Below, in pieces: positions 35,333 through 47,936 of a DNA stretch of 64,000 bases. The notes under the pieces are model-generated. The model made no database searches. It had not been told where the DNA came from and worked only from the letters and a program-made list of their open reading frames with translations. A program made the position numbers and the translations under genes. How positions within the stretch are numbered: position 1 is the first letter of the stretch; the number at the start of each line of letters is the position of its first letter. The stretch spans positions 3,658,001-3,722,000 of the forward strand of contig NC_133942.1 of assembly GCF_031877795.1 (NCBI RefSeq), written 5' to 3'. This stretch comes from Strix aluco (Eukaryota; Chordata; Aves; Strigiformes; Strigidae).

Positions 35333-35494
35333 GATGCAGAAACTAAAGGCGATACAGGAGCCAAAGACAATGCAGAAATGAGAGACAATGCAGGAGGGAG
35401 AGAGGATGCAGGAGGGCGAGAAGATGCAGGAGGGAAAGGAAGTTCAAGAGACAGAGGCGATGCAGGAGGCAGAGGTGATGCAGGAGGCAGAGGC
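35333..35494. repeat. Minisatellite, 18-bp unit, 9 copies
   Basis: Nine consecutive 18-base units with consensus GATGCAGGAGGCAGAGGC. The last two are almost identical and the earlier ones are more diverged. Because 18 is a multiple of three, frames stay open on both strands. The + strand frame gives a DAGGRG-type hexapeptide repeat and the - strand gives PPAS-type repeats. There is no sign that either is translated. Confidence 0.95.
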
Positions 35495-38400
35495 ACATGT
35501 GTGCCAGGCAGCACAAGCAGAGGGGTGAGGAAGAAAGCAAGATATGCTGCAGCTGCAGCAACTTGTCTGCATTTATCCCCCTTCTGCATAAACGTGGGAT
35601 AGGTGAGCAGATGTGGGGGGCTCTGCCCTCACGTGTGAGATAATGTGAGACACAGAGATGAAGTAAGAGATTTACGTTGCTGAAATCCAAGCCAGATTGA
35701 AACTTCAGCAGTTTTTTTCCAAGATGGTGATCTTTCCTTTGACTGAGAGCTTGGTGAAAGGAGTAACCAGGCAGTGAGAGACAGCAGAGTGCCAGGGAGC
35801 TCAGGGGAGACACCGGGGAGACTCCCCACAGGTGCAAACCAGGTCCTAATGCAAACGCATGAGCCAAATCACATTCTGTGTTTCCGAGGGACTGTGCAGC
35901 CATTCTGGTGTTCTGAACGGGTGACACGGAGCTGGCCCACTTTCTAGAAAGCAGAGTCAAGCACCAGGTTTTGGCTGTCTTACCCCCAGCATCAGCGTGG
36001 CTGTGCAGTCAAGTTGTGTCCCTGGGAGAAGCGCGAAGTGAGCTGAATGAGTTGCACAGCAATTTAATATTTCCTGCTACAACAGAGACTATCCTGGCAA
36101 AGTGAACAGTCCATTTTAATATGTGAACTTAAATAATGGTGTGATAACAAATATTTGGAGACTAATGCTGTGATGAACAGAATTCATACATAAAATTTCC
36201 AGTGTAAAGGTTCAGCTGCGTTTATTGTGCTGAGAGAGAAAAAAGTAACATGCAACTCTGAAAACAAAAATCCACTGAGTTTTTAAGCTTCAAATGAGTG
36301 AAAAGATTTGGTTAATACTTTCCAGGAAAAAAAAAAAAACCAAACAAAAAGAAAATATGATGTGGTGGAGATCAAACATGCAGGATTTTTTTCCTCATCT
36401 GTGGGATTCCTAGGAACTCGCAATGTTTGGAAAGCAAGAAGAAAAATCCTTTGGTTGCTAGCTATCCTCTTGTCCCTGGCTGTGAAGAAAAGCCTCCAGC
36501 CCAGATTGGGTACAGTTTAAAATCCGGCCATGCTCCTCAGCACGGGCTGTGGGACAAAGCCTCAACATGTGCCACTCTGCCTGGGGCTGGAACCGCCCAG
36601 CCTGCCGCCCAGCTGCAGATTAAATAGCTCAGATGCCTCACAGTCCCCTGCAACCTTTCCACTGCGCCCCAGGGAGGATCAGCAAGTCTCCTGTGAGCAC
36701 CTGGGGAAGTGCCTGAGATCATTTCAATGCCAAGTAGCACAAAGATGGGTGCTCAAGTATGTATGGGCCAGGACAGAAATGGCACGGTCGGTGGGGCTGC
36801 GCACAAGACGCCCTCATTTCTGAGCTATTTTACTGTAGCACTGAAATTAGCTTCTGTACATGATTTCAGTCTTCGCATTTTAAATATGAAAACTCTCCAG
36901 CCACTGGATGATGCCAGAAGTGTCAGATTCACTTCAATGCATTTTCAGAGAAAGCAAAAATCCTACACCTCGTTTCGGGGCTACACTGCACTTAATCCTT
37001 GTTAACACCTGGAAACATTCATACTTTCTCCTAAACGCCTCCCCGAGCTTTATGGGATAGTTCGCTTGCAGTGCAATTTCATCTACTCATCTCTTCTTTC
37101 CTACCTTACCTTCAAACATGGTCGTATTGACTGCCTGTTCCTCCTGTTGGGGGGAAAAAAAAAAAAAAAGGGAGTTTATTATAACCAAAGGCTATTGTAA
37201 CATACAGACACATGCTCTGCTTCTCCAGCAGATCCATCCCAGGAGGGTAAGGATGGAGCAGAAGGGCAGACTGCTATGGTTTCTGGAGGTATCTCTGGTG
37301 TAAACGTTTTACTATTAATTTTAATTGGAGAAAGTAAATGAAGAAAAGGTTTTATGCAGAAAGCCCAGGCTGGGACTGAGCCTGTCCACACTGCACCGCC
37401 GGTTCAGTGTGTTGGCCAAACTACGGGACGACACAACGGCTGAGCCAAGCCCACAGCATCCTGCTTGCCCCTCAGCTATGCCTGCAGCACAGGCCGACCT
37501 TGCGCCAGCATCTTGCCTGACTATCTCTCTTTTTAAGAATGCACAAAGCAAGCGTTCTCGTTCTCCGTGAGGCTTTTCAAGATGCAGCTGCACTGAAATT
37601 GCTTGGAGGGTGCTACAGGTAGTTTAGGACAGAGAATCCTTGCAGAATTATTCTTCTAGCAGTTTTCTCAAGGTTTGGTTAAACTTTCTAGCAAAGTTCA
37701 GGAGAGTTTCCAGGAGCAACGTGGGCTGTGGCTTGATGCTGCTGGTCTTTCTGCCCCCGCAGCTCTCCCTCTGGCTGGCTCCCACCCGGGAGCCAACTAC
37801 CCCAGTCTTCAATTTTGCCCAGCCCACTTGTGGGACTCTGTATAAGCTGATGAGGGAAGTCATGCAGTTTAATTTCTTCACTGAAGAGGTTTATAAAGCC
37901 TGGATCAGTTCTCTCTGGTTCACAGAGCCACAGTGACCCCCAGCCAGCCCAGTCCCAAGGCCAGGCCCGGGGCTGCAGTCACATGAAACGTTCCTTCAGC
38001 AGAACCATTTTGAGAAGGTTCTCTCGCCATAGCCTGGAGCGTGGGAGTGAGCCCATCCCCAGAGCCAGCTGGAGAAGAAGGGGGTCACTGTGAGGCCGGC
38101 TCACATGCGGCAGTCAGGTGCAGAGCCCCGCAAGCGGTGGCGTTAGCGCTGCTCAGGTGAAGCAACACGAAGCCCAGGGCTTTGCGGCGTCTCTGCTGCC
38201 AGCACAGAGGATTGCACAAAGCATCCCCGATTGCCCAGAGCACTGGAGCCTCGTGGGTGAAGAAAACTGGCTGGCTGGAAGTTATTCTCCGAGTAGTAAA
38301 ATGGGTTTGCTACTGCGCTGGCGAAAGCCGATAGAGAAAACGTGCATCCTTGCCATTCCAGCAGGCTTTGACTACAACCTCCCTGCAAGGAATCAGTCTA

Positions 38401-40254
38401 CCTCATCATGTCTCCAACTCTGCTGAATGTGAAGCAGAAGCATGGCAGGGCATGAAACAGTTCTTCTCTAGCAGGATTTTGCCAAATTAGGGTTCTTATT
38501 CCTATTCCCAAACTCGCTGGGATACACAGCTTTGTTCTCTTTGATTTGACGCAGGAATTTAAGGTCAGGTCTCCATCACTGCGAGTACCACGACCACCGA
38601 CTACCAGCTGCCTTGAGCACGGACGTGGAGTAAAGGCAAGTTTTTCCTGTTGATGGGGGATCAGTGGTTGTGCAGAGGGATCTTCTCGTCAAGAAGCAAA
38701 AAGGGGGAAAAAGATCTGTTTGGGGCAATGCAGAGGGCATGCCCTGGGAGTCAAAAAGCCAGAGTGAAAAGTGTAAATGGTTTTAAATGTATACAGATGA
38801 CATCTGTGTAATTAATTACCCTGATTTAAGTTACACTGAGGGGTTTTTTTTTGTGTGTGTGTAGATAACGCCAAAGGCTAAGCTGTTATCTTAGAGGAAT
38901 GTTTGTGTCTGGAGATTCATTCTCACCCTGCCAATAATAAACCTTCCCCGGAGTTTCTGAAACATTAATTATCATTTTGTAACGTGCAAGTTTTGCAACC
39001 AGCTCAAGGTAATTCTCTGTAACACTGAGCTCTGACAGAAACAAATTAATCGCTGATTTGAAAACTGACAGTTGCCTAGGCATGAGCACTCAAGACTTTA
39101 TTATGTTTGTTATGTATAAATAAAATGGGTCTCACCGTACTTGCCAGCCCGCCTGCCGACATACACCCTCCGCCATAGCTAGCACCTGGGAAGACCCAGT
39201 TTGCCCCAGCTAAAAAGCAAGCTCCAACAATCCCAAGCAGAAGGAAGAATTAAAAGTGAAGATCTCAGATGCAGCTGGACATTGCTGGAGAGTATTTCAT
39301 CCAGGGGCCTCCAGGGCACAGGGGTTCCCACCGACGCTGCTCCCCGCTCCGGCCTCGGCGTGTCCCAAGTGCAGGGGGGCTGCTTTGTAACAGCATCTCC
39401 TTTAGATCCATGGCTTTTTTCTCTTCCACATCAAATCCTTTAGCTCAGATCACGAAACAAGCCTAAAGGGACAAATTTAAACCTAAAAAAAAAAAAAAAA
39501 AAGGAGGAAGATTTTTTATTTCCAGATTTGTGAAGTTACCACATTGGGCTAAAAATAAGAGAGAAATGTGATTTTTAGATCATACAGAAGAATATAGATT
39601 CTCCTTAGCCCTTTTCGTGTCTCTGCTGTATTGAGAAGGGGAATGCAGCTTCCCACCCAGCCACTCTAGGGCTGCCTCTCCTCCTTGGCCATCTGGGATG
39701 GAGCTAAATTCCCATTGGCATTATATCTCTTAATTAGCACAATCCTTCAAATTACGGTGGCTTTCCTGCAAGCCACAACTTGTTCAGGACTGTGGCAGAT
39801 CTTTATAACTTGTGTAAGAAATATCAGCTCTCTTACTAGATACAACTTACAGCTGCTGAACAGCTTCTCAGAGAGATGTGCTAAAAATACAGGTGGTAAC
39901 ATTTGCAATATTGAAAGTCTTTTCTTAACTTCCTTTGCCCTTTTGTTGGTCTCAAGGGACTGGCTATCACCTCCAAAAGGAGAAAGGTGATCACAGCAAG
40001 TCAGAAATGAAGAAAGCGAAGCTATAAGTGTCAATAAAAAAAAAAAGAGAAGAAATATTTTGCCCATGGGAGTGATGACAAGGAAAAAAAATGATTTAAC
40101 GAGATGAGAAACAAATGTGGTATGAACAATGCTGTACCTCCAGTACCAGGTGTAGATGGTAAAAATGTCATGTCACAGGAAAGACAAACTCAAGAAAGAC
40201 TTGTCTTCTATTACAGTGTGAGGGTGACTTATTCACAGCTGAACACAAAATGCT
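35495..40254. other. Intergenic sequence, nothing recognised
   Basis: Apart from A-rich runs (about 37,148-37,170 and 39,486-39,503), I see no exon, no RNA gene and no named repeat. Confidence 0.5.
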
Positions 40255-40610
40255 TCACAGACCAGTTGAGGTCAGAAGATCCCTCCAGAGGTCATCTGGT
40301 CCAGCCTCAAGTAGGACCACCTAGAGCCCAGGAAATCCAGACAGCTTGTGAATCCCTCCAAGGATGGAGACTCCACAACCTCCCTGGGCTACCTGTGCCA
40401 GCGCTCGGTCACCCTCACAGTGAAAAAGGGTTTCCTGGTGTTCAGAGGGAACCTTCAGTGTTTCAGTTTGTGGCCACAGGCTCTGGTCCTGGCTCTGGGC
40501 ACCACTGGAAAGAGCCTGGCTCCGTCCTCTTCGCACCCTCCCTTCAGTTATTTACAGACACTGAGGAGATGCCCCTGAGCCTTCTCTTCCCCCGGACGGA
40601 CAGTCCCAGC
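40255..40610 (-). mobile_element. CR1 LINE 3' end, antisense
   Basis: Contains CCAGAGGTCATCTGGTCCAG, TGAATCCCTCCAAGGATGGA, AAAAAGGGTTTCCTGGTGTT, CTCTGGTCCTGGCTCTGGGC and ACCACTGGAAAGAGCCTGGC. This is the reverse of the tail at 58,245-58,765, so the two belong to the same CR1 subfamily. Confidence 0.9.
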
Positions 40611-40771
40611 ACTGACAGCCTTCCCTCACGCTTCCTTCTTCACCTTGGCGGCCCTTGGCCAGGCTCTCCGGGCTCTCTGATGGCGGTGAGCCAAGCACAG
40701 GATGGCATCGCCGCCGCTTCCAAATCCATCACCGGCTGTGGAAAACGTTAAGCACAAACCACAATTACGTG

Positions 40772-40797
<26 letters not shown>
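40772..40797. repeat. Poly-T tract (26 T)
   Basis: An uninterrupted T run just upstream of the ZNF592 CpG island. It may be the reversed poly(A) of an old insertion, but no flanking duplication was seen. Confidence 0.85.
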
Positions 40798-40802
<5 letters not shown>

Positions 40803-41079
40803 GTAGGACTTGATAGCAGGCACCTGGGAATTTTATCAGCTAAGGAAGATGCTGAGCAATTAGCAGTCAATAAATACGAACGGTCTACCTCAGCTCCGGG
40901 AGCAAAAATGTGAGGGCATTTGTGAAAAGGAAGTGGCTGTTCCAGGTCACTCGTAGGGAAAATCACATCGGTGCTGATACAGGACACAACGAGCAAGCGG
41001 TAAAGAGGCACGAAGAGCCGCGAGCGCCTTTCTAGAAGACATGTTTGGGTGAGAAAACGTTAAAAAAGAAGCGCGGCAC

Positions 41080-42290
41080 TTCCTAAGGCGGCGGGGCCCG
41101 CGGGACAGGCCCGTGAGGCGCCTCCTGCCAGGGCGGCAGGAGCCAGCCCTGAGGGGGAGGTGGGCACCGGCGCACACGCCCGGGCCGCCGCGGAGCCGCC
41201 GCGGGCGGGGGAGGCCGCGGCCGGGGCCCGGCGGGGCGGGGGAGGCCGCGCCAGAGGCTCCAGGGGCCGCCGCGGGCCCGGCGCGGCGTTGGGAGGTGGG
41301 GGGGGGGGGCGGGGGGCGGTCCGCCGTGCCCCGGCCCGGCCCCGCCCCGCCCCCGGCCCCGCCCGCCGCCGCCATGTTGCGGCCGTTGGTGCCCGGTGCG
41401 GGGTGAGGCCTGCGCGGGGCCCCGGCGGCGGCGGGGCCCTCGGAGGAGCCGCCTGCGTGGGTGAGTGCCGCCCGGCCGGCCGGGCCTGGCCGCGCCGGGG
41501 CCCGCCCCTCCCGCTCGCCCTCCGCCCTCCCGCCGGCCGGGCGGGTGCTGCCGCCCCGCGGGCAGGGCGGGCGGCCCCGCCACCGGCAGCCGGAGCCCCG
41601 CGCTCCCGCCCGCCCTGCCCGCCGCACCGGCTCTTCCGGCCCGCGGGGCGCCCGCCGCCGGCCACCCCCCCCCCCCACCGCCGCCCTCCACCGGGCCCCG
41701 GCGGCGGCCCCGGGCACGGCTCCGGCTGCCGGCCCCGGCCCCCGCGGCGGCTCGGCTCGGCCCGGCCCGGCCCAGCCCGGCCCGGCGGCGCCGGGACAAA
41801 CTAACTTCAGCGGGGCTCGCCCACGTGCGGCCGGGGGCGGCGGGGCCGGGCCGGGCTGTCAGCGCGGGGCGAGGGGGCGGCGGTCCGGGGAGGCCCCCGG
41901 GCCTTTGTCTCGGGTGGGTCGCGCGTGGGGACGGCGTGGGCTGGGGGGGAGGGGGCGGCGGGGCTGCCACGGGCTGGGCCACCCCGGAGCCCCCCGCACC
42001 CGCTCGCACCGTTCATCCGGGGCGCGCCGCGTTCCCGCAGGGGCTTCCTGAAACTTTAACGGGTGTTAAAGCACTGGGTCCCGTCCGCCGTTTGAAGCCC
42101 CCGGTTTAATGCTCCACCGGCCGCGGTTTCCCCGTTCCCGTGCCCTCCCCGCAGCCCTGACAGCCGCTGCTCCCCTCGCTGCCGTGCCCGCTGCCGGTTG
42201 GGGTGCGCTCCCTCGGCCCCCCCCGACACCCCCGAGCCTCCCCCGGGCAGGGGATCCCTGCCCGCCTCCTGCCTGCGCCCCTCCAGGACA
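41080..42290 (+). promoter_or_regulatory. ZNF592: CpG-island promoter of ZNF592
   Basis: About 1.2 kb is extremely rich in G, C and CpG, in sharp contrast to the flanks. No TATA box is evident, but GC boxes (CCCCGCCCC type, 41,335-41,350) sit just upstream of a perfect YY1 motif GCCGCCATGTT (41368-41378). YY1 sites of this kind usually lie just after the start site of housekeeping promoters. It is the only promoter-like region upstream of the ZNF592 coding exon on the same strand. Whether it also fires on the other strand cannot be told from sequence. Confidence 0.85.
41350..41460 (+). other. ZNF592: Probable non-coding first exon of ZNF592
   Basis: A strong donor, GTGAGT, starts at 41461 after GCCTGCGTGG, about 80 bases past the YY1 motif; a second possible donor, GTGAGG, starts at 41403. 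The 5' limit is a guess from the position of the motif. If transcription starts upstream of 41374, the leader carries a 10-codon upstream open frame (41374-41406). Confidence 0.55.
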
Positions 42291-45200
42291 TGCCTGCCTC
42301 CTCTGCGCCCGTGAGAGCAGCCCTTGGCAGATGTTGTCCCTTGTACCGCACTCTTGTTTTGCAGGTTTACCAATATTTATTATTATTATTTTCCTTTATT
42401 ATTTAACTTTGGTGTAACTGCGTGTTCATGCTTTCCTATTAGGTGGCAATCTTGAACCTTCTCCTTGAACAGCATGGTACGTGCTGGTTTGAAAGCTGCA
42501 GAGGAGCTGCTGCAGACCTCTGGAAGCCCCCAGGAATAGCGCTGCTCGCCAAAGGTTTGTCTGGTGCGTGTGTGGGACGCTGGGCCTGTGGTGCCTCTGC
42601 CTGGCTGCAGAGTTTTGAAGCTTAGCCGCAGCAGAAGGCCCTGGGCTTTCACATACTACCTCAAGCGAGTTCACAGGGGTTTTTTTGGATGGTTTGGAGT
42701 CTTCTAGGTTCCCTGGCTCATGGAAAAACGTCCTCTGGTGAGGTTGGTTTTGCGCATTGAAATACATGCGTTCTACTCTGTAAGTCCTTCTCTGCTTATT
42801 TTATTCACCTCTTCTGTTGCTTTGAAAATCTCAACCCTATGTTTTCGTAGGCAAGTAGAGAGGAAAATTGGAGTCCGAGCTTGGGTTCCAAGGCAAGTCC
42901 TTTGCACAGGAAGGATGGAGTAAGGATGAAGGTCTTTATTTTCAGCTCTTCATGCAAGCTAGTTTCCAGGAGGCTTTGACATAATTTCCTTTAATACACT
43001 TTTTCTGTTTGTTATCTGAGAACAGAAATAAATGGTGTTCAGTCAAAATTTTAAATTTGTGTCATTTAAAAATCACTTCTATTGGCAAGATGCTTGGTCT
43101 TCTCTAGAATCTGGGTCCAATTTTGCTTTATTTTGAGAAATTGTAGCTTCGCGTATGACACGTTTAAGATGCAATTTTGTGGAGAAATACTTGAGTAGAG
43201 ACTTGTGCTCTCATAATAGCAAAGAGCATAAACTAGTCTTTTATAGAACTCAAAGATGTACATGAAAGCTTCTGAAAATGCAAGGTTTCTTTCAAGAACA
43301 GCATATTTTGTAATGCTGCAGATACCCTGGATTTATTTGGTCTTGTATTTTAAAACACTGCTGCCTCCGAAAATGTGGATAGGTGTTCAAGAGTGAGAAC
43401 GGAAGAGTCAAGAGCGATTGGCAAGCTCATCTTTCTCTATATAAAACTTGAGCATTCCAAGTTGTGGATGAAATGTCTTCCTTGTGTGCCAGAAATTTTG
43501 GGAGCCGAGTAGTGCCTAGCTCTCTCCCAGCTGGCACAAGTTTTCCCACCCAAAGGAAGAGGAAGTTTCGGGTCCACGCTCTTTGCCAACTGCAGTAATC
43601 TGCGATGTTTCAGAAGCCCTTATCAAGTGCTGTGGCGATGTGAAGCGTATGGATAATCTTCTGGGCTTCCAGGGACTTAGTGTGCAGCTGCTCTACCTTG
43701 CTGAGGGATGTGATTGTAAATTATTGTACAGCCCTCTGTGGACATTCATATTTGTGGTTTAATTTAAGAACAGGAACAAGTTTAAGCTAAACCACAGCGA
43801 GCCACTCTTCAACCGAGTAAATCTCCATGGAGTGTTTTGCAGGAGGTTAACCAAAGCAACACCTCCAGGGCTTGTCTGTAGGCACGGCTGAACTGAAGCT
43901 CAAAGACCAGTACGTCCTCTTGTTCTGTGCTGAAGTGATTTCTCCTGGCCCAGCTCTGTAAATTGTGCCCTATATCAGCAGTCTGGCAGGAGGGGTTGCG
44001 CTTTGCTTGGTTTTAACGTGACACTTGACAAACTTTTAAACTCAATTTGTAAAGGATGAAAGCAGCCTTAAATTGGTGGCCTTCTAGGAAGGTATCAGAC
44101 AGCTTCTTTCTCTCCCTCTGCCTTGTCCCAGGGTGGTCCTCTCTGCCCGCACCTCTGCTCCCAGCTCTTCCCTCTCCTCCCGGGCTCTTGCCATCCTCTC
44201 CCTCGCTGGCCGCTGGCTTAGGCAGCGCTGATGCAGCCCAAGTCAAGTGAGCGTGGCAGGACTTACCTTGCCCGTGGGTGCTCCTTGCTGAGTAGGAACC
44301 GGTGCTCTGCTAGTTGAGTTGATGCTCTTTGGCTTTTTTTTCCCCTCCCCTGCATACAGCATGCATCAGTTCACATAAATTTGGGGTTTAAATAGAACAT
44401 GTATTAAAAGAATGGCTTATTAAATATTTGGGAAGTCTATATATTGAACCAACGTGAAAATATTTTTTGATTAAATGGGAAAACCGGTATCCCTGACAGT
44501 AATGAGCACAAATGTTCAAGTAATTCTGTGCTGTCAGTTTTCATTATGCATCTCATCAGAGCTTGATTATTGCTGTCGTAGGTCTCCGTGGTGAGCGTCT
44601 AAGTCCCCACTTCCCTTCTGGAGGGCTTATAAAGAGAGAGCTGGCTGGAAACATCATTTCTTGTTACAATTTGGATATGATCCTTTATTCTGTCTTTGGG
44701 CAGTTTTGCCTCACATTGTTACCTAATTAAGGATTGCCCCTGTTTCAAATAAACCCTGCTTGGTTTACCATGCTTTGAGCTGTTGTATTGAAATATTTAC
44801 TGAAGACTTCTATTATTTAAATTGCTCTGGGTAGGGAGTCATCTCACTTTTCAGGCCTGTTTCTCTTGGGTCACCTGTTTACTCCTGACTCTTTTCCTTG
44901 AAGAAGGACTGAATTCTTCAGATGTGACAACCTGTTGATAAATTGGCAGCGATTGTTGCCTATTAGCTCTAAAAAAACCCCAAAGAAACCCTGTACTAAT
45001 GTACTTTTGAATCTTCTGTTGAGGCTCGTGACAACGGCTGTTTTTGGAGTACGATGCATCTGACAGGTTGTCCCCCTGCATGAGCTTGGTGTCATTTAAA
45101 AGGTTGTGTTTGAACCAGCTTTGTTCTTGGGGGACCCTGGGAGAAGGGGATGCTGTCTCCCACCACGTTGCTCGAAGCACCAGGAGCAGCTCGGCCCACA

Positions 45201-45612
45201 ACCTGGAGAGCGTGGGTTGTGTTGCAGGGCAGGAGTGAACCACTCCTGTCCCTTGTCACCTGCCCCTGCCAGCTCAAGCAGGATGGGACCTGAGCTTCTG
45301 CTGATTCTCCAGGGGCAACTAGGGCAGGAGAGGTCCCTTCCCCATGATGCACTGCAAAATGGCACAGTTGTGTTGAAAGCTGTGTTGAAAAAGCTGGGTT
45401 AATATCTTTGCGTATAAACAGGCAATCTTGGAATAGTTAAAACGGAAGCTGAAGTGTCTGCTGCAGATGTTTCTTACCTTCCTACCCTGCTGCATTAGCA
45501 TTTTGGGCAGTTGTGGGGTTTGTCACATAAGATGTTTATGCAAATGAGTCTTACAAAGTTTGTCCTTGGGGGAGATGTACCTGACAAAGTATCTTTTTGC
45601 TTTTAATTGTAG
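41461..45612 (+). other. ZNF592: First ZNF592 intron
   Basis: This interval runs from the CpG island to the coding exon. Beyond the GC-rich start it is ordinary A/T-richer sequence with no named repeat. Further small 5' UTR exons may be present; a weak candidate at about 42,443-42,474 has AG and GT borders but no other support. Confidence 0.6.
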
Positions 45613-45620
45613 CTTTCATC
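45613..45620 (+). other. ZNF592: 5' UTR remnant at the start of the ZNF592 coding exon
   Basis: Eight bases (CTTTCATC) separate the splice acceptor from the start codon. The context CATCATGG has G at +4 and A at -3 by local count, a good initiation context. Confidence 0.75.
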
Positions 45621-47936
45621 ATGGGGGACATGAAAACCCCAGACTTTGATGACCTCTTGGCTGCTTTTGACATCCCTGATCCAACTAGCCTTGATGCCAA
45701 GGAGACCATCCCATCAACTGGGGAGGAGAATGAGAATCACCTGAAGTCATCGGGAATCTGCATAGATGAGAATGTGTCCTTATCCCACTCTTTGCCTCCC
45801 TCCGATGCTCCTGTTGTGAGTGTGATTGTGAAGAACACGAGTCGTCAGGAGTCCTTTGAAGCAGAAAAGGAGGGGAATCACCTCGGGACTGGTCTGCTAC
45901 ACAATGGGTTTCGTGGGTCCGATCTGCCATCGGAGGCTCACGCTTTAGTGCACAATTATGGCAAGTTTGAGTCAACTTTTATTAATGGCGACAGCTCAAG
46001 AAGTTACTCTGATAAACTGGACCAGTCCAAGTCGGAGCCTTTGCCAACATTTAGTCAGTTTAGCCCGATTTCCAGCCCTGAACCAGAGGACGCGTTCAAA
46101 GAGAACAGTATTGGTGATAAACCCAAACATGCCCAAACTCCGTATTTTCCACCGCCTTCAGTGTATATACCGACAGGAGCTTCAGTACTGGATCATCTTA
46201 GGAAGGTACCAGAGCCCGAATTAAGCATGTTTGATCAATACTGTAAAAAGGAACAAAAGATGGAAATCCACTGCCAGCCGGAGAATAGGCTGGAAATGAG
46301 CAGGAGAGAACAAGACAAAGCAGCAGAGAGGTTTGTGGATTCAAGCAAGGACTTGGTAGATACCAATAGCTTTCTGGGAGAAGGCTTGGTGTTTGGAGAC
46401 CTCCCTCACAACAATTTAGGAGAAAGTAAGGGGTCTGTGCCCGAGCTGAACATGTCTTCATCGGTACCTCCTCGCCAGAGGTTAAAGCCAGCTCATTCAA
46501 AGTTGTCATCCTGCGTGGCGGCACTAGTAGCTCTTCAGGCCAAAAAGGTTGCGTGTATTCCAAAAGGCGATCAGCCAAATCTTACCAAGGAACCTGGTCC
46601 TTTCAAAGATGGGACGAAGGGAAGTCCAAAAATGCCCAAGTCGCCAAAGAGTCCCCGAAGCCCCTTAGAGGTGGTAAGGAAGGCCAGCAAGCAGCCTGAG
46701 AGTCCTCGAAGCGTGTGCAGCGACAGCAGTGGGAAAGGCTCTCCTTCCATGGCAGCTGGCTCTCCGCCAGCTATTCCCAAAGTTAGAATAAAGACTATCA
46801 AGACATCCTCTGGTGAAATTAAAAGAACTGTAACTAGGATTTTGCCAGAAAACGATGAGTTGGGCAAGTCTTCGGAAGAGTCGCCTGTGGAAACCTCATC
46901 TGCTGAAGAGTTTATCAAATCTTTCCCATCACCTGACACTAGTGCGGTTATGGAAAGCGAGGCTAGCAAGAATTCAACCAAAAATGGGGCTGCTGTGGCT
47001 ATCCAGCTGTCAAACGTAACAAGTCCTTACGCGGACGGTGTGAAAGCAGATATTGTTGCAAACAGCACGTGTGCCGTGTCCTTATCTCCGCTGCCAAACT
47101 GCAGCGGCGGTGCCATAAAAGTAGGTGTGAAGAGACAGCAGCAGGGTATCGTGGTGCAGCCGTCCAACGTGACCAGCTCCAGCCTTCTTCCCAAAGCCGT
47201 GCACTTGGCAAATCTCAACTTAGTCCCGCACAGCGTTGCTGCTTCTGTCACGGCGAAGTCATCTGCACAGAGGCAGAATCAGCCTCAGGTGACACAGATG
47301 TCTGTGCCGCTGGTGCACCAAGTCAAGAAAGCTGCTCCCGTCGTCGTGGAGGCATTTAATAAAGTACTGCACAGTGCCAATCCAGTGCCAATATATACTC
47401 CAAACCTTAGCCCTCCGCCTGACACCAGTATTAATTTACCTGCCTCTGGGTATTGTTGCCTGGAATGTGGGGACTCGTTTGCCTTAGAGAAAAGCCTGAC
47501 TCAACACTATAGTAGACGAAGTGTTCATATTGAAGTCATGTGCACTCAGTGTTCAACTATGCTACTTTTTTTTAATAAGTGTAGCTTGCTTAAACATGCA
47601 AGAGATCATAAGAGCAAAGGATTTATCATGCAGTGTTCTCAGCTGCTAATGAAACCAATTTCCTTAGACCAAATGTTTTCACCTTCTCCTACAAGCTCTT
47701 CAGCCTCTCTGGCTCCTCAGACTTTGCACTCGCCCTCTCCTTCACGCAAGCCCAGTGCTGCTTCAGGAGGTGGGGTAGGAATTTCTGCTAGCACTCAGCC
47801 AGCCTTGCCTCTCTATACAGACCCATTGAGACTAATCCGTCATGGACTTAAGTGTTTAGAGTGTAACAAGCAGGCGCAGGATTACGTTGCTTTAGCAGCT
47901 CATTACCAGAGAACCTCAGAAGATAACGAGAGACTG
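45621..47936 (+). CDS. ZNF592: ZNF592 first coding exon (residues 1-772)
   Basis: ZNF592 is a nuclear C2H2 zinc-finger protein. With ZNF687 and ZMYND8 it forms a chromatin-associated complex, and it is a paralog of ZNF532 and ZNF687. The N-terminus [16 protein letters not shown] is the family's conserved signature. Residues 1-330 are disordered, Ser/Pro/Glu-rich with conserved islands ([55 protein letters not shown]). A Lys/Ser/Pro-rich stretch follows near 340-355 ([13 protein letters not shown]), then [18 protein letters not shown] near 385. C2H2-type fingers lie near 611-665 (CLECGDSF..., CTQCSTML...), and a third begins near 750 (CLECNKQ). The exon acceptor TTTTAATTGTAG ends at 45612 and the donor GTAAGT starts at 47937, in phase 0. 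The ATG at 45621 is preferred over the ATG at 45597 because the latter lies in the intron. The remaining finger exons are beyond the window. Confidence 0.96.

Noticed and set aside
40104-40751. 215-codon frame upstream of the CpG island
   Set aside because: Most of it is the antisense translation of a CR1 3' end.
41083-42109. Several 200-300-codon frames on both strands of the CpG island
   Set aside because: They consist of Pro, Arg, Gly and Ala and arise because GC-rich DNA lacks stop codons. All frames overlap and none has a domain.
42443-42474. Small 5' UTR exon of ZNF592
   Set aside because: It has AG before it and GT after it, but the splice contexts are weak and no other evidence supports it.
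45597-45620. Upstream ATG extending the ZNF592 frame by eight codons
   Set aside because: It lies in the polypyrimidine tract before the splice acceptor at 45612, so it is intronic. The ATG at 45621 matches the conserved family N-terminus.
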